Positions 45,186 to 55,138 of a stretch of 64,000 nucleotides of DNA are shown in pieces. The notes under the pieces were generated by a model. The model searched no databases. It was not told the DNA's origin and saw only the letters and a program-made list of their open reading frames with translations. The stretch spans positions 496,001 to 560,000 of the forward strand of contig NZ_JADNYL010000003.1 of assembly GCF_017168195.1 (NCBI RefSeq), given 5' to 3'. How positions within the stretch are numbered: position 1 is the first letter of the stretch; each line of letters begins with the position of its first letter. A program made the translations under genes and the position numbers. This stretch comes from Thalassotalea sp. G2M2-11 (GTDB lineage: Bacteria; Pseudomonadota; Gammaproteobacteria; Enterobacterales; Alteromonadaceae).

Positions 45186-46262
45186 TTATTTAGCGGCATT
45201 ATAGAAAAGATCACTGTGTTGCTGCTCAGCAACTTGAGCAGCAATTTGTTGTTGTTCGAATGATTCATCCACCTCATTAGCAACCGTTTCGGTATTGATG
45301 CCTAACTTTTTGAATAACAACACATCTTGATTGGTTTCAGGGTTAGCAGCTGTGAGTAATTTACAGCCAAAAAATATCGAATTAGCCCCAGCTAAGAAAC
45401 ACATTGCTTGCATTTGTTCATTCATCGCTTCACGGCCTGCAGATAAACGGACATGGCTTTTCGGCATCATGATCCTCGCAACAGCAATACAACGGATAAA
45501 GTCAAAATTATCCAGATCTTCTACTTCAGATAATGGCGTACCTTCAATTTTAACTAACATATTGATCGGTACACTTTCTGGTTGTGGAGACAAATTAGCC
45601 AGTTGTACAAGTAAAGAAGCGCGATCATTTGCCTGCTCACCTAAACCAACAATACCACCACTACATACCTTCATGCCGGCACCGCGCACATTATCTAAAG
45701 TATCTAAACGATCTTGGTAAGTACGTGTTGTGATGATTTGGTTATAATGTTCAGGAGAAGTATCTAAATTATGGTTGTAATAATCCAAGCCTGCAGCTTG
45801 TAATTCGTTGGCTTGGTCAGATGATAACATGCCGAGTGTCATGCAAGTTTCTAAACCAAGTGATTTAACGCCTTTGACCATTTCAACCACATAAGGCATG
45901 TCTCTTTCTTTTGGATTGCGCCATGCTGCCCCCATACAAAAACGGGTAGAGCCTTGCTCTTTCGCTTTCTTTGCCGCTTCAAGTACCTTTTCCACTTCCA
46001 TTAAGCGTTCTTTTTCAATGTCAGTTTTATAACGAGCACTTTGAGAGCAGTATTTACAATCCTCAGGACAAGCCCCGGTTTTAATAGACAATAAGGTACT
46101 TACTTGAACTTCATTGGCATTAAAGTGTTGGCGATGCACGGTTTGTGCTTTAAACATAAGGTCATTAAAAGGTAAGGCAAATAATGCATTAACTTCATCG
46201 AGTGTCCAATTATGACGGATGCCCTCAGTAATTTGAGTTGAAGAGTGATCTATTTGAGTCAT
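45186..46262 (-). CDS. bioB: Biotin synthase
   Basis: 358 residues. A radical-SAM enzyme that inserts sulfur into dethiobiotin. The [4Fe-4S] cysteines are in [11 protein letters not shown] (C-x3-C-x2-C), and the second cluster's residues lie in CMTLGML and [10 protein letters not shown]. It is first in the bioBFCD operon and divergent from bioA across a BirA operator. Confidence 0.95.
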   Translation of the reverse strand: MTQIDHSSTQITEGIRHNWTLDEVNALFALPFNDLMFKAQTVHRQHFNANEVQVSTLLSIKTGACPEDCKYCSQSARYKTDIEKERLMEVEKVLEAAKKAKEQGSTRFCMGAAWRNPKERDMPYVVEMVKGVKSLGLETCMTLGMLSSDQANELQAAGLDYYNHNLDTSPEHYNQIITTRTYQDRLDTLDNVRGAGMKVCSGGIVGLGEQANDRASLLVQLANLSPQPESVPINMLVKIEGTPLSEVEDLDNFDFIRCIAVARIMMPKSHVRLSAGREAMNEQMQAMCFLAGANSIFFGCKLLTAANPETNQDVLLFKKLGINTETVANEVDESFEQQQIAAQVAEQQHSDLFYNAAK

Positions 46263-46347
46263 TTGTACTACCTATTTACCTTTAAAACCTGAAGAAATGA
46301 AATTGCATCGAGCTATTTTAACGGGTAGTCTATGCGCAAAACCCACA

Positions 46348-46380
46348 TTGTCAACAAGTTGTTATTTTAAAAGTTTACAA
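46348..46380. promoter_or_regulatory. BirA (biotin repressor) operator between bioB and bioA
   Basis: TTGTCAAC and GTTTACAA half-sites separated by 17 bases, matching the spacing of the E. coli bio operator. The left half also holds the TTGACA -35 of the leftward bioB promoter (with TAGACT as -10 after 16 bases). The right half ends immediately before the bioA ATG, so bound BirA would cover the bioB promoter and the bioA start region. Confidence 0.8.
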
Positions 46381-47682
46381 ATGAGTAATAATTATACAGA
46401 AAAGCTTGAATTTGACCGTCAACATATTTGGCACCCTTATACTTCGATGAGTACGCCATTACCTTCCTACTTGGTGAAGTCAGCTCAAGGTGTCTATATT
46501 AACTTAGCTTCCGGCGAGTCGTTAATTGACGGTATGTCATCATGGTGGTCCGTTTTACATGGTTATAATCACCCCACTCTTAATGACGCCTTAACTAGCC
46601 AGATTAGCCAAGTTTCTCACGTGATGTTTGGTGGTCTAACGCACGACCCCGCCATCAAGCTCGCTCAAACGTTAATCGATATTACTCCAAATGGGCTTGA
46701 TAGAATTTTCTTCTCAGACAGCGGCTCAGTCTCGGTCGAAGTTGCCATTAAAATGGCATTGCAATACTGGCAAAGTCAAGAAAAAGCAGGTAAACATAAA
46801 CTAATGACGGTGAGAAATGGCTATCATGGCGATACGTTTGCCGCAATGTCAGTGTGTGATCCGGTAACGGGTATGCACCAAATCTTTGATAATGTTTTGA
46901 TGAAAAGTATTTTTGCTCCTGCGCCGCAAACCGCCATTGATGAAACTTGGCACGAGCAAGAACTTGAAACACTTAACACCTTATTTAAAAACCACCATCA
47001 TGAAGTGGCGGCGTTTATTATTGAGCCTATCGTTCAAGGTACCGGTGGTATGCGCTTTTATCATCCACAATACCTAAAAGCGCTTCGTGCCTTGTGTGAT
47101 CAATATGATGTCTTGTTAATTGCCGATGAAATAGCAACAGGCCTTGGCCGAACAGGAAAGCTTTTTGCGTGTGAATGGGCAGAAATTTCACCAGATATTA
47201 TGTGCTTAGGTAAAACCCTTACTGGAGGTTATCTTACCTTAGCAGCTACCTTGTGCCGGTCTGATATTGCAACAACCATCAGTGAGGGTGAAGCCAGTTG
47301 CTTTATGCATGGCCCAACTTATATGGCTAACCCACTGGCCTGTAGTGTAGCTAATGCCAGTATTGATTTGCTTCTTAAGCAAGATTGGCAAATGGTAGTA
47401 GGGAAAATCAGCGAACAACTGAGCCAAGAGTTATTACCGTTAAAGGTAATAGACAAAGTTGCTAACACTAGAGTACTAGGCTCGATTGGTGTGGTAGAGA
47501 CTACGCATGTTGTTAATGTTGCCCAGATACAAAAACGATTTGTTGAATTAGGCGTATGGATCCGCCCATTTGGTAAGCTGATTTATATTATGCCGCCTTT
47601 GATCATTAAACCGGAAGAAATTTCGAAACTAGTCAATGCTATTAAAACGGTGTTAACTGAACCTGAGTGCTTTAACGGTTAA
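46381..47682 (+). CDS. bioA: Adenosylmethionine-8-amino-7-oxononanoate aminotransferase
   Basis: 433 residues from ATG 46381, chosen because the family begins near EFDRQHIWHPYTSM; the frame is open for 28 more codons to an ATG at 46297. It transaminates 8-amino-7-oxononanoate using SAM as amino donor. The PLP lysine is in CLGKTLTGGYLTLAAT, and GMSSWWSVLHGYNHP is the substrate region. There is no clear ribosome-binding site at the chosen start because the operator abuts it, so the longer start at 46297 cannot be ruled out. Its end overlaps the next minus-strand gene by four bases. Confidence 0.9.
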   Translation: MSNNYTEKLEFDRQHIWHPYTSMSTPLPSYLVKSAQGVYINLASGESLIDGMSSWWSVLHGYNHPTLNDALTSQISQVSHVMFGGLTHDPAIKLAQTLIDITPNGLDRIFFSDSGSVSVEVAIKMALQYWQSQEKAGKHKLMTVRNGYHGDTFAAMSVCDPVTGMHQIFDNVLMKSIFAPAPQTAIDETWHEQELETLNTLFKNHHHEVAAFIIEPIVQGTGGMRFYHPQYLKALRALCDQYDVLLIADEIATGLGRTGKLFACEWAEISPDIMCLGKTLTGGYLTLAATLCRSDIATTISEGEASCFMHGPTYMANPLACSVANASIDLLLKQDWQMVVGKISEQLSQELLPLKVIDKVANTRVLGSIGVVETTHVVNVAQIQKRFVELGVWIRPFGKLIYIMPPLIIKPEEISKLVNAIKTVLTEPECFNG

Positions 47683-48047
47683 CGGTTCATTAAATGAAAG
47701 GCAATATAAATTATCCATGCCACTGATATGACAAATAACAAGATAAAGTTGAAATGTTTATTATCGGTTTTGCGCCGACTACGGTATTTATTAATGATCA
47801 AACAGAGGTAGCTTAAAAAGGCGCTACACCATAATAGAACATACAAATATCCTGTTAATGGCGTTAGCCAAAACTTGCGAATTGTGATTTCTCGATAGCG
47901 TAATACACCATAATCATGTTCAGGGGCGGCATAATAAGAAACAAATAACGCAATAATAAAAATTAGCCATGCAAGCACCGCTATAATTTTAAGCGATTTG
48001 TACCAAAAATCTTTAGATTGTCGTCTTTCTTGTTCAGGTAAATGCAT
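47679..48047 (-). CDS. Small inner-membrane protein of unknown function
   Basis: 122 residues with three hydrophobic segments (near 20-42, 62-85 and 100-118), a basic N-terminus (EQERRQSK) and a positively charged loop (NKYRSRRKTDNKH). No family was recognised. It is convergent with bioA (four-base overlap) and divergent from asnS. Confidence 0.65.
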   Translation of the reverse strand: MHLPEQERRQSKDFWYKSLKIIAVLAWLIFIIALFVSYYAAPEHDYGVLRYREITIRKFWLTPLTGYLYVLLWCSAFLSYLCLIINKYRSRRKTDNKHFNFILLFVISVAWIIYIAFHLMNR

Positions 48048-48192
48048 GGTTGAGATCCTTTTCGCAAAAATTTTTCATTTTTGTTAAAAAATTAGACCGT
48101 ATTACTCAAGTTTTACTTGTTAAACCGAATGATCACGGTAACATATCCCTCCCTAATTCGAGAACAAAATTTAATAGTAAAGAGGTTGATAA

Positions 48193-49593
48193 ATGTCAGT
48201 TATAGCAATTACTGATGTATTAGCAGGGAAATTTCCTGTTGATAAAGAAATCACCGTACATGGTTGGATCCGTACCCGCCGTGATTCAAAAGCCGGGATT
48301 TCATTTTTAGCGATTCATGATGGAACGTGTTTTGATGCAATTCAAGCCATTGCCCCCAATGAATTAGATAATTATCAATCTGAAGTATTAAAGCTAACTA
48401 CCGGCGCAGGCGTTCGTGTTACTGGTTTATTAGTAGAATCACCAGGCAAAGGTCAATCATTTGAAATTCAAGCCACTAAAGTGGAAGTGTTAGGGTTAGT
48501 TGAAGATCCTGATACTTATCCAATGGCTGCAAAGCGTCACTCGATTGAATTTTTACGTGAACATGCACATTTACGTCCACGCACCAATATTGGCGGTGCG
48601 GTTACGCGGGTAAGAAATTCCCTTGCACAAGCTATTCATCGTTTTCTTCATGAAAAAGGCTATCTGTGGATCAGCACCCCGTTAATTACAGGTAGTGACT
48701 GTGAAGGCGCAGGTGAGATGTTCCGCGTTAGTACATTAGATATGGAAAACTTACCTCGTACCGATAAAGGTGACGTTGATTACAGTGAAGACTTTTTCGG
48801 CAAAGAAACCTTCTTAACGGTTTCTGGCCAATTGAATGTTGAAACCTACTGTTGTGCGTTATCAAAAGTTTATACCTTTGGTCCAACTTTCAGAGCGGAA
48901 AACTCTAATACCAGTCGCCATCTTGCCGAGTTTTGGATGATAGAACCAGAAATTGCTTTTGCGGATTTATCAGATGCAGCAGATCTGGCAGAAGAAATGC
49001 TGAAATATGTATTTAAAGCGGTATTAGAAGAACGTGCTGACGATATGGCATTTTTCCAACAACGTGTTGATAAAACAGTTATTGACCGTTTAAATTCAGT
49101 GATCAATAGTGAATTTACCCGCATGGATTACACCGATGCCATCACTATTTTAGAAAACTGCGGTAAAAACTTTGAAAACCCAGTTGCCTGGGGGGTTGAT
49201 TTAAATTCTGAGCATGAACGTTACTTGGCTGAAGAGCATGTAGGCGGCCCAGTAGTTTTACAAAACTACCCGAAAGACATTAAGTCATTTTATATGCGAT
49301 TAAATGACGATGGTAAAACAGTGGCAGCAATGGATATATTAGCACCAGGTATTGGTGAAATTATCGGTGGCAGCCAACGTGAAGAACGTTTAGATGTATT
49401 GGACGAGCGTTTAGCTGAAATGAATTTAGATCCTGTTGACTATGGTTGGTATCGCGATTTACGTCGTTACGGCACAGTGCCACATTCTGGTTTTGGTTTA
49501 GGCTTTGAACGTCTGGTTGCCTACGCCACAGGTATGCAGAACGTTCGTGATGTGATCCCATTTCCACGTACACCAAATAACGCTGCGTACTAA
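48193..49593 (+). CDS. asnS: Asparaginyl-tRNA synthetase
   Basis: 466 residues, full length. It charges tRNA-Asn. The anticodon-binding OB domain is near 18-100 ([24 protein letters not shown]), and the class II core has the [25 protein letters not shown] motif 2 and [29 protein letters not shown] motif 3. It is monocistronic, with GAGG before the ATG and a terminator after the stop. Confidence 0.95.
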   Translation: MSVIAITDVLAGKFPVDKEITVHGWIRTRRDSKAGISFLAIHDGTCFDAIQAIAPNELDNYQSEVLKLTTGAGVRVTGLLVESPGKGQSFEIQATKVEVLGLVEDPDTYPMAAKRHSIEFLREHAHLRPRTNIGGAVTRVRNSLAQAIHRFLHEKGYLWISTPLITGSDCEGAGEMFRVSTLDMENLPRTDKGDVDYSEDFFGKETFLTVSGQLNVETYCCALSKVYTFGPTFRAENSNTSRHLAEFWMIEPEIAFADLSDAADLAEEMLKYVFKAVLEERADDMAFFQQRVDKTVIDRLNSVINSEFTRMDYTDAITILENCGKNFENPVAWGVDLNSEHERYLAEEHVGGPVVLQNYPKDIKSFYMRLNDDGKTVAAMDILAPGIGEIIGGSQREERLDVLDERLAEMNLDPVDYGWYRDLRRYGTVPHSGFGLGFERLVAYATGMQNVRDVIPFPRTPNNAAY

Positions 49594-49619
49594 ATAACTC
49601 AATATTATTGAATTATCAT

Positions 49620-49650
49620 AAAAATGCCCTCGATTGAGGGCATTTTTGTT
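49620..49650. terminator. Bidirectional terminator between asnS and nitroreductase gene
   Basis: AAAAATGCCCTC and GAGGGCATTTTT around GATT; T-runs on both strands. Confidence 0.9.
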
Positions 49651-49660
49651 TAGATATAAA

Positions 49661-50209
49661 CTACAAGTAACTAACGTTATCTGAGTAATATCTCGTCTCT
49701 TTCTGAGCAAGTTGTTTAGTTGGCGTGCCAATATATAAAAAACCGACAATGTCGTTATGCGCTTCAATCGATAATTGCTGTTTGACTACTGAATTGATAC
49801 TGAGATCCCCTGTTCGCCACATTGCACCATAGCCAAGTGTAAATGAAGCCATTTGCATGGCATGAGTACAGCACCCTGCGGTGATCATTTGCTCATGATG
49901 TGGCACCTTTTCATGCTGTTGATACTGCGTTGAAACAACGATAATTAAAGGGGCACGAAATGGCATCTTTGCCGTTTTTTCTAACTTCGCTGTATCTGGT
50001 GCACTTTCACTAATAGCTTGAACAAAAATATCACTAAGCTTTTGTAGTCCTTGCTCTTTGACCACAGTAAAATGATAAGGTTTTAATGCGCCATGATCCG
50101 GCACTCGCATCCCTGCAGTTAATATCGTCTCTAAATCTTCATCACTGGGCGCTGGCGCTGTTAATAAAGGAGTTGATTGGCGGGTTAGTAATAAATCTAA
50201 ACCATTCAT
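49661..50209 (-). CDS. Nitroreductase family protein (YdjA-like)
   Basis: 182 residues. The short FMN-dependent oxidoreductase type with LLTRQSTPLLTAPAPSDEDLETILTAG, RVPDHGALKPYHFTVV (YdjA signature) and GCCTHAMQMASFTLGYGAMWRTG. The electron acceptor is unknown. It overlaps the upstream DoxX-type gene by four bases (ATGA), so the two are translated as a pair. Confidence 0.85.
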   Translation of the reverse strand: MNGLDLLLTRQSTPLLTAPAPSDEDLETILTAGMRVPDHGALKPYHFTVVKEQGLQKLSDIFVQAISESAPDTAKLEKTAKMPFRAPLIIVVSTQYQQHEKVPHHEQMITAGCCTHAMQMASFTLGYGAMWRTGDLSINSVVKQQLSIEAHNDIVGFLYIGTPTKQLAQKETRYYSDNVSYL

Positions 50210-50913
50210 AAATACTTATTATTCTCAATTCGTGGCAATAAATAATAAGTATACAGGTAATGATCGACACTGGTAAATCGTCCAGCGCCAATAAATAATA
50301 ACGCAAGCAATAAAATAAAATAGGTTGCAGCAAATTCAATCCCATTATTAAGTATCACAATATTGCCTTTTTCATAGAGCCAAGGTGTATGGCCATTTTC
50401 TGCTAAAATAGCTCGCATGCGCGCTAATCGTTCACTAGCTTGTTCACTATTTGTCAAACTTTGCGCAGCACCGTCACTGCCTAACCAGTAAAACACTTTT
50501 GCAGGACTAATATTGGCGTTAGTTGGTGTTATCGCAAACCAACCATTTTCGGCATGAACCGTTGTTGCCGCGATCACCATAGTAAACAGCAATGGAATTG
50601 TGATCAGCCTAGTTAATAAACCAACAAGTAATAACCAACCACCAAAAAATTCAGTCCACGCGGCAAGGTTTGCTAATAATTCAGGAAAAGGTAAACCTAA
50701 GCCCCACTCAGCATTACCAAACCAATTAATAATATCTTGTTTGGCGAAAATGGATGAAAGCCCACTACTGTCGGGATCTGAAAGTTGTAATTTACTGTAG
50801 CCTGCCATAATAAAAACTGGCGCTAAATAAATACGAATTAATAAGGCAGAAATACCATCTAAAAACTTAAGTTTCTGTACGGCAGAATGATAAAAAGAAA
50901 TTATGGTCATCAT
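50206..50913 (-). CDS. DoxX family membrane protein
   Basis: 235 residues with about four membrane segments (near 25-42, 82-105, 107-125, 195-215). The core ALLIRIYLAPVFIMAGYSKL and LAAWTEFFGGWLLLVGLLTRLITIPLL is a DoxX domain. Longer DoxX proteins of this kind resemble the HvfX type that goes with DUF692/HvfB in copper-binding peptide clusters, but no such genes are nearby. It overlaps the nitroreductase gene, suggesting a redox role in the membrane. Confidence 0.8.
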   Translation of the reverse strand: MMTIISFYHSAVQKLKFLDGISALLIRIYLAPVFIMAGYSKLQLSDPDSSGLSSIFAKQDIINWFGNAEWGLGLPFPELLANLAAWTEFFGGWLLLVGLLTRLITIPLLFTMVIAATTVHAENGWFAITPTNANISPAKVFYWLGSDGAAQSLTNSEQASERLARMRAILAENGHTPWLYEKGNIVILNNGIEFAATYFILLLALLFIGAGRFTSVDHYLYTYYLLPRIENNKYL

Positions 50914-51065
50914 ATCAATGTGAGTATCAGTAAAAAAATAAAGTATAGTTTATAAGAACCTAGAGGGTAGAGATTCCTTTCAACAAAAATTTATTTAGCT
51001 TAGCCACTATTTTACTCAAGCACTATTCAGTAAAATATATTTATCAACAACGAATTAGATTAATT

Positions 51066-52928
51066 ATGACCATGAACGAACAGCCAAGTGCGATTAAACG
51101 GATTTTTCAGAGTATCTTTCAATTATTAAATGTTTCTAGAAAGATCATCGTAAACCTTGTGTTTTTCACTGTGCTTATCATTTTGATCAGTGCACTTTTT
51201 TCAGGTGAAGAACCGGTAATTGTTCCTGAACGGGCGGCGTTAGTGCTCGATATCACAGGAGATATTGTTGAGCAAAAAGTAGAAGTTGCGCCAATGGATG
51301 CCCTACTCAATGAAGCCTTTGATCAAAAAGAACAGCGCCCTGAAGTGTTACTTTCGGATGTACTACAAGTGATTGAACGGGCAAAAAGTGATGATCGCAT
51401 TCAAGTGTTAGTACTGAAATTACAACACATGAAACGGGCAGGTATCACGAAATTGCGCATGATTGCCGAGAAAATTGAAGAGTTTAAAGCCAGCGGCAAA
51501 AAAGTCATCGCTTATGGCGATCAATACCTACAAGATCAGTACTATTTGGCAGCCTATGCAGATGAAGTATGGTTAAACCCTAATGGCTGGATGTTATTAG
51601 ACGGTTATGGCAGCTATCAGATGTATTTTAAATCGGCACTCGAAAAATTAGCAGTTAGCCAACATATTTTTCGTGTTGGCACCTATAAATCGGCGGTTGA
51701 ACCCTATATGCGTGATGATATGTCACCAGCTGCAAAAGAAGCGAATACGCAGTGGTTGCAAGACTTGTGGCAGCAATACAAAGCGGATGTGGCTGCACAG
51801 CGAGAGTTTAGTGTCGACAACTTTGATGAAACAGCACAAGGCCTGTTAGAAAAACTCGAAAAAGTTGATGGCAAAATAGCGCAGTATGCGTTAACCAATC
51901 ACTGGGTTGATGCCTTAAAAAACCGCGAACAAATTCGCCAAGCGTTAATCAACTTAGTGGGCGAAAACAAACATGACAGTTTTAATCATATCAACTTTAA
52001 ACGCTACTTAAGAGCGATAAAGCCTGCTTTTCCAATTGAGCAGCCAAACTCCAATAAAATCGCCATTGTTATCGCCAAAGGGATCATTTTAGATGGTAAC
52101 CAAGATCCTGGTACCGTTGGTGGTGACAGCACCGCACGCTTCTTAAGAGAAGCACGTTTAAATGACAATGTTAAAGCCGTAGTTCTAAGAGTTGACAGCC
52201 CAGGCGGTAGCGCTTTTGCGTCAGATATTATCCGACAAGAAGTTGAGTTATTGAAAGCTGCGGGCAAGCCTGTAGTTGCATCCATGGGCAGTGTTGCAGC
52301 TTCCGGCGGATACTGGATTTCAGCAGCTGCCGATAAAATATTTGCCGCACCAACGACTATCACTGGTTCAATAGGTATTTACGGCTTTTTTATGACTTTA
52401 GAAAACTCTTTAGCAAAATTAGGCGTTTATACAGACGGTGTTGGTACTACAGACTTCGCAGGCTTTGGCATTACTCAGCCATTAAGTGATGAAATGGCAG
52501 ATATTCTGCAATTAGGTATTGAAAGAGGCTATCAAGATTTTCTTGAGCTTGTAGCCAATAACAGAGATATGTCGTTACAACAAGTAGACGCTGTTGCACA
52601 AGGCCGTGTATGGTCTGGCATGAAAGCTAAAGAGCTCGGTTTAGTGGATGAATTAGGTGACTTAAACCAAGCCATTGATGAAGCGGCATTATTAGCTGGT
52701 ATCAATCAATTTGATACCTTGTTAATTGAAAAGAAACTTAGCCCTCAGGATTTGTTTTTACAAAATTTCTTTGGCCAAGCCGTTAAGTTTTTACCGATAC
52801 AAGCTGAGCTTAAGGCATCGAACATTGAACAAGCGATCATGTTATTAAAACGCGAATACCAAACAGTGAGCCAGTTAAATGATCCGCAAGGTGTCTATGC
52901 TCATTGTTTAGTTTGTAAGATAAATTAA
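51066..52928 (+). CDS. sppA: Signal peptide peptidase SppA, 67-kDa type
   Basis: 620 residues, the double-domain length of E. coli SppA. An N-terminal membrane anchor (KIIVNLVFFTVLIILISALF) holds it to the inner membrane, and the serine/lysine dyad is split over two domains: lysine in RVGTYKSAVEPYMRDDMS and serine in MGSVAASGGYWISAAADKI. It degrades cleaved signal peptides. It is followed 74 bases later by ansA, an order also found in E. coli. Confidence 0.93.
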   Translation: MTMNEQPSAIKRIFQSIFQLLNVSRKIIVNLVFFTVLIILISALFSGEEPVIVPERAALVLDITGDIVEQKVEVAPMDALLNEAFDQKEQRPEVLLSDVLQVIERAKSDDRIQVLVLKLQHMKRAGITKLRMIAEKIEEFKASGKKVIAYGDQYLQDQYYLAAYADEVWLNPNGWMLLDGYGSYQMYFKSALEKLAVSQHIFRVGTYKSAVEPYMRDDMSPAAKEANTQWLQDLWQQYKADVAAQREFSVDNFDETAQGLLEKLEKVDGKIAQYALTNHWVDALKNREQIRQALINLVGENKHDSFNHINFKRYLRAIKPAFPIEQPNSNKIAIVIAKGIILDGNQDPGTVGGDSTARFLREARLNDNVKAVVLRVDSPGGSAFASDIIRQEVELLKAAGKPVVASMGSVAASGGYWISAAADKIFAAPTTITGSIGIYGFFMTLENSLAKLGVYTDGVGTTDFAGFGITQPLSDEMADILQLGIERGYQDFLELVANNRDMSLQQVDAVAQGRVWSGMKAKELGLVDELGDLNQAIDEAALLAGINQFDTLLIEKKLSPQDLFLQNFFGQAVKFLPIQAELKASNIEQAIMLLKREYQTVSQLNDPQGVYAHCLVCKIN

Positions 52929-53002
52929 CCCTTTGAAATAAGAATCGAGAAACTGGTGATATGTTCACCCGTAAATTGAGTTTTTACTAGGTAAAACAAT
53001 TA

Positions 53003-54010
53003 ATGAAAAAACGTATTTATGTTGCGTACACAGGCGGTACAATTGGAATGAAAGCCAGTGATCATGGCTATATTCCTGTGCCTGGTCACTTAACCGAATC
53101 AATACAAGCGATGCCTGATTTTTACCGACAGGAAATGCCTGAATTTACCATTAATGAATATAGCCCACTAATAGATTCGTCAAATATGACCCCTGCTGAT
53201 TGGCAACGTATTGCTGATGATATTCATCAACATTACCATGAGTTTGATGGTTTTGTGGTGTTGCATGGTACTGATACCATGGCTTATACCAGTTCCGCAT
53301 TGTCATTTATGTTTGAAAACTTATCTAAGCCTGTCATTGTGACAGGCTCGCAGATCCCATTCAGTCAATTAAGATCTGATGGGCAAGTGAATATATTAAA
53401 TTCGTTATTTATTGCTGCAAACTATCCAATTAATGAAGTGGGGTTGTACTTTAATAATCGCTTATATCGTGGTAACCGCGCTATCAAAGCTTATGCTGAT
53501 GGCTTCAACGCTTTTGATTCTCCCAATATGCCTCCACTGTTAGAAGCTGGTATTAATATTAAAGTGATCAGTGGACAAATTTCTCAACCGGTAGATGATG
53601 AATTAATCTTAAGCCGCATAACACCTCAACCGATAGGCGTGGTACATCTTTACCCAGGTATTAATGCTCAACTGGTGGAAAATATTATTCAACAACCAGT
53701 AAAAGCATTGATCATAAGAAGCTATGGCGTCGGTAATGCACCACAAGACGAACAGTTGCTTGCCTGTTTAACCAAAGCCAACGACCAAGGGATCATCATC
53801 GTTAATTGTAGCCAATGTATTCAAGGTAAAGTCAATATGGGGGGTTATGCCACAGGCACATCACTGAATAATTGCGGTGTGATCAGTGGTCAAGACATGA
53901 CACTTGAAGCAGCATTAACTAAACTGCATTATTTACTAAGCCAATCATTATCAGCTAGTGAAATCAAAGCACAACTAGTAAAATCAATTCGTGGTGAGCT
54001 TAGTCATTGA
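53003..54010 (+). CDS. ansA: Type I (cytoplasmic) L-asparaginase
   Basis: 335 residues, no signal peptide. It splits asparagine to aspartate and ammonia. The first catalytic threonine lies in AYTGGTIGM and the second in VVLHGTDTMAYTSSALSFM; VTGSQIP follows. It is downstream of sppA on the same strand. Its end overlaps by 11 bases the end of a convergent solute-binding protein gene. Confidence 0.92.
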   Translation: MKKRIYVAYTGGTIGMKASDHGYIPVPGHLTESIQAMPDFYRQEMPEFTINEYSPLIDSSNMTPADWQRIADDIHQHYHEFDGFVVLHGTDTMAYTSSALSFMFENLSKPVIVTGSQIPFSQLRSDGQVNILNSLFIAANYPINEVGLYFNNRLYRGNRAIKAYADGFNAFDSPNMPPLLEAGINIKVISGQISQPVDDELILSRITPQPIGVVHLYPGINAQLVENIIQQPVKALIIRSYGVGNAPQDEQLLACLTKANDQGIIIVNCSQCIQGKVNMGGYATGTSLNNCGVISGQDMTLEAALTKLHYLLSQSLSASEIKAQLVKSIRGELSH

Positions 54011-55094
54011 TTGTTGGCTGTTGTAATAATTGCACTAAATGAGTGAATGAAAATTGATACTGAGCTTGCTTAGAGTGAGTTAACGTAAAGCTTTTAAAAT
54101 CTATTTTATCCCAATCTACTTTTTGTGCTAAAAAGCGAAAGTGTTCAATGTTCTTTTGAGTAATTGCTTCTAACTCATAGCTTTTCCCACTCACTCCTTT
54201 TTTAAAAACGTTTACGTTGTGCTGATGATCGTAAAGTTTAATTAATGCCCATGCCGCTTGCATAAAGTGCCCACCTACGCTGGCCACTAAATTGCCTTGA
54301 CTGACTTGTTCTATTGCTTCCACCGTCCAATCTATACCACCAACCACAATATTGGGATTGAGATTTTTATCGCCACTTGCAACAGAATCAAGCACGCCCA
54401 ACGCCATGCCGTCTGACGCAGCCCAAACAATGTCGATCTCACCAAAACGATTTGCTAATTGATAAATAATACGGCGGCTGCGCTCCCTACTCCAGTTTGC
54501 ATGAACAACCTGAAGTAAATGCACATCATCATGCTGATTAAGACTGGCTTGCAAGCCTTCGACTCTATGGCTAGATTCGCCACTAAAACTGCCAGATATT
54601 GCTGCAATTTTTAAATCTGAGCGTTTAGATTGCTCAGAGGCAGCGTTAATTAAGCTGTTAGCTAACAGTTTACCTGCACTAACATTGTCATGAAACACTT
54701 CACCTAACCAATAATGAAATTTTACTTGTGGTAAACCTAATTCGGCTTGTTTATCTGCGTGTACCGTTCGCTCTATCGTGACAAATGGGATCTTAGCATG
54801 CTCTAATAATTGAAAGGTATGTATGGCATTACCATCAAATGGCATAAAGATAACGAAATCAGGCTTGTACTGACTTTCGGCAATCTTCTTGATCGCATCA
54901 AAATGAAAGATCCGATTATCGCCGCCATATACTATGGAAAGGTTAAAGTTGAGATCATTGGCGGCTGCTCTAGCAGCTGCACTTACACGATCCCAAAATG
55001 GTGTACCTGGTACCGAAGGATTAACAAAAGTGATATTTACCCCCCAGCTAGCACTTGGGAATAAAAGCGCGAACATAAAGATTAAATATCTCAT
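54000..55094 (-). CDS. Periplasmic sugar-type binding protein, orphan
   Basis: 364 residues with a signal peptide (LIFMFALLFPSASWG). The two-lobe Peripla_BP fold is indicated by VNPSVPGTPFWDRVSAAARAAANDL, DFVIFMPFDGNAIHTF, WAASDGMALGVLDSV and VVGGIDWTVEAIEQV. It resembles ribose/galactose-type and LuxP-like binding proteins, which serve transporters or sensor kinases. No permease, ATPase or kinase is adjacent, so the partner and ligand are unknown. Confidence 0.8.
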   Translation of the reverse strand: MRYLIFMFALLFPSASWGVNITFVNPSVPGTPFWDRVSAAARAAANDLNFNLSIVYGGDNRIFHFDAIKKIAESQYKPDFVIFMPFDGNAIHTFQLLEHAKIPFVTIERTVHADKQAELGLPQVKFHYWLGEVFHDNVSAGKLLANSLINAASEQSKRSDLKIAAISGSFSGESSHRVEGLQASLNQHDDVHLLQVVHANWSRERSRRIIYQLANRFGEIDIVWAASDGMALGVLDSVASGDKNLNPNIVVGGIDWTVEAIEQVSQGNLVASVGGHFMQAAWALIKLYDHQHNVNVFKKGVSGKSYELEAITQKNIEHFRFLAQKVDWDKIDFKSFTLTHSKQAQYQFSFTHLVQLLQQPTIND

Positions 55095-55138
55095 TCAGAT
55101 TTCCTTCCTCTAATTGTATTTAACTATAGCATCCTCTA

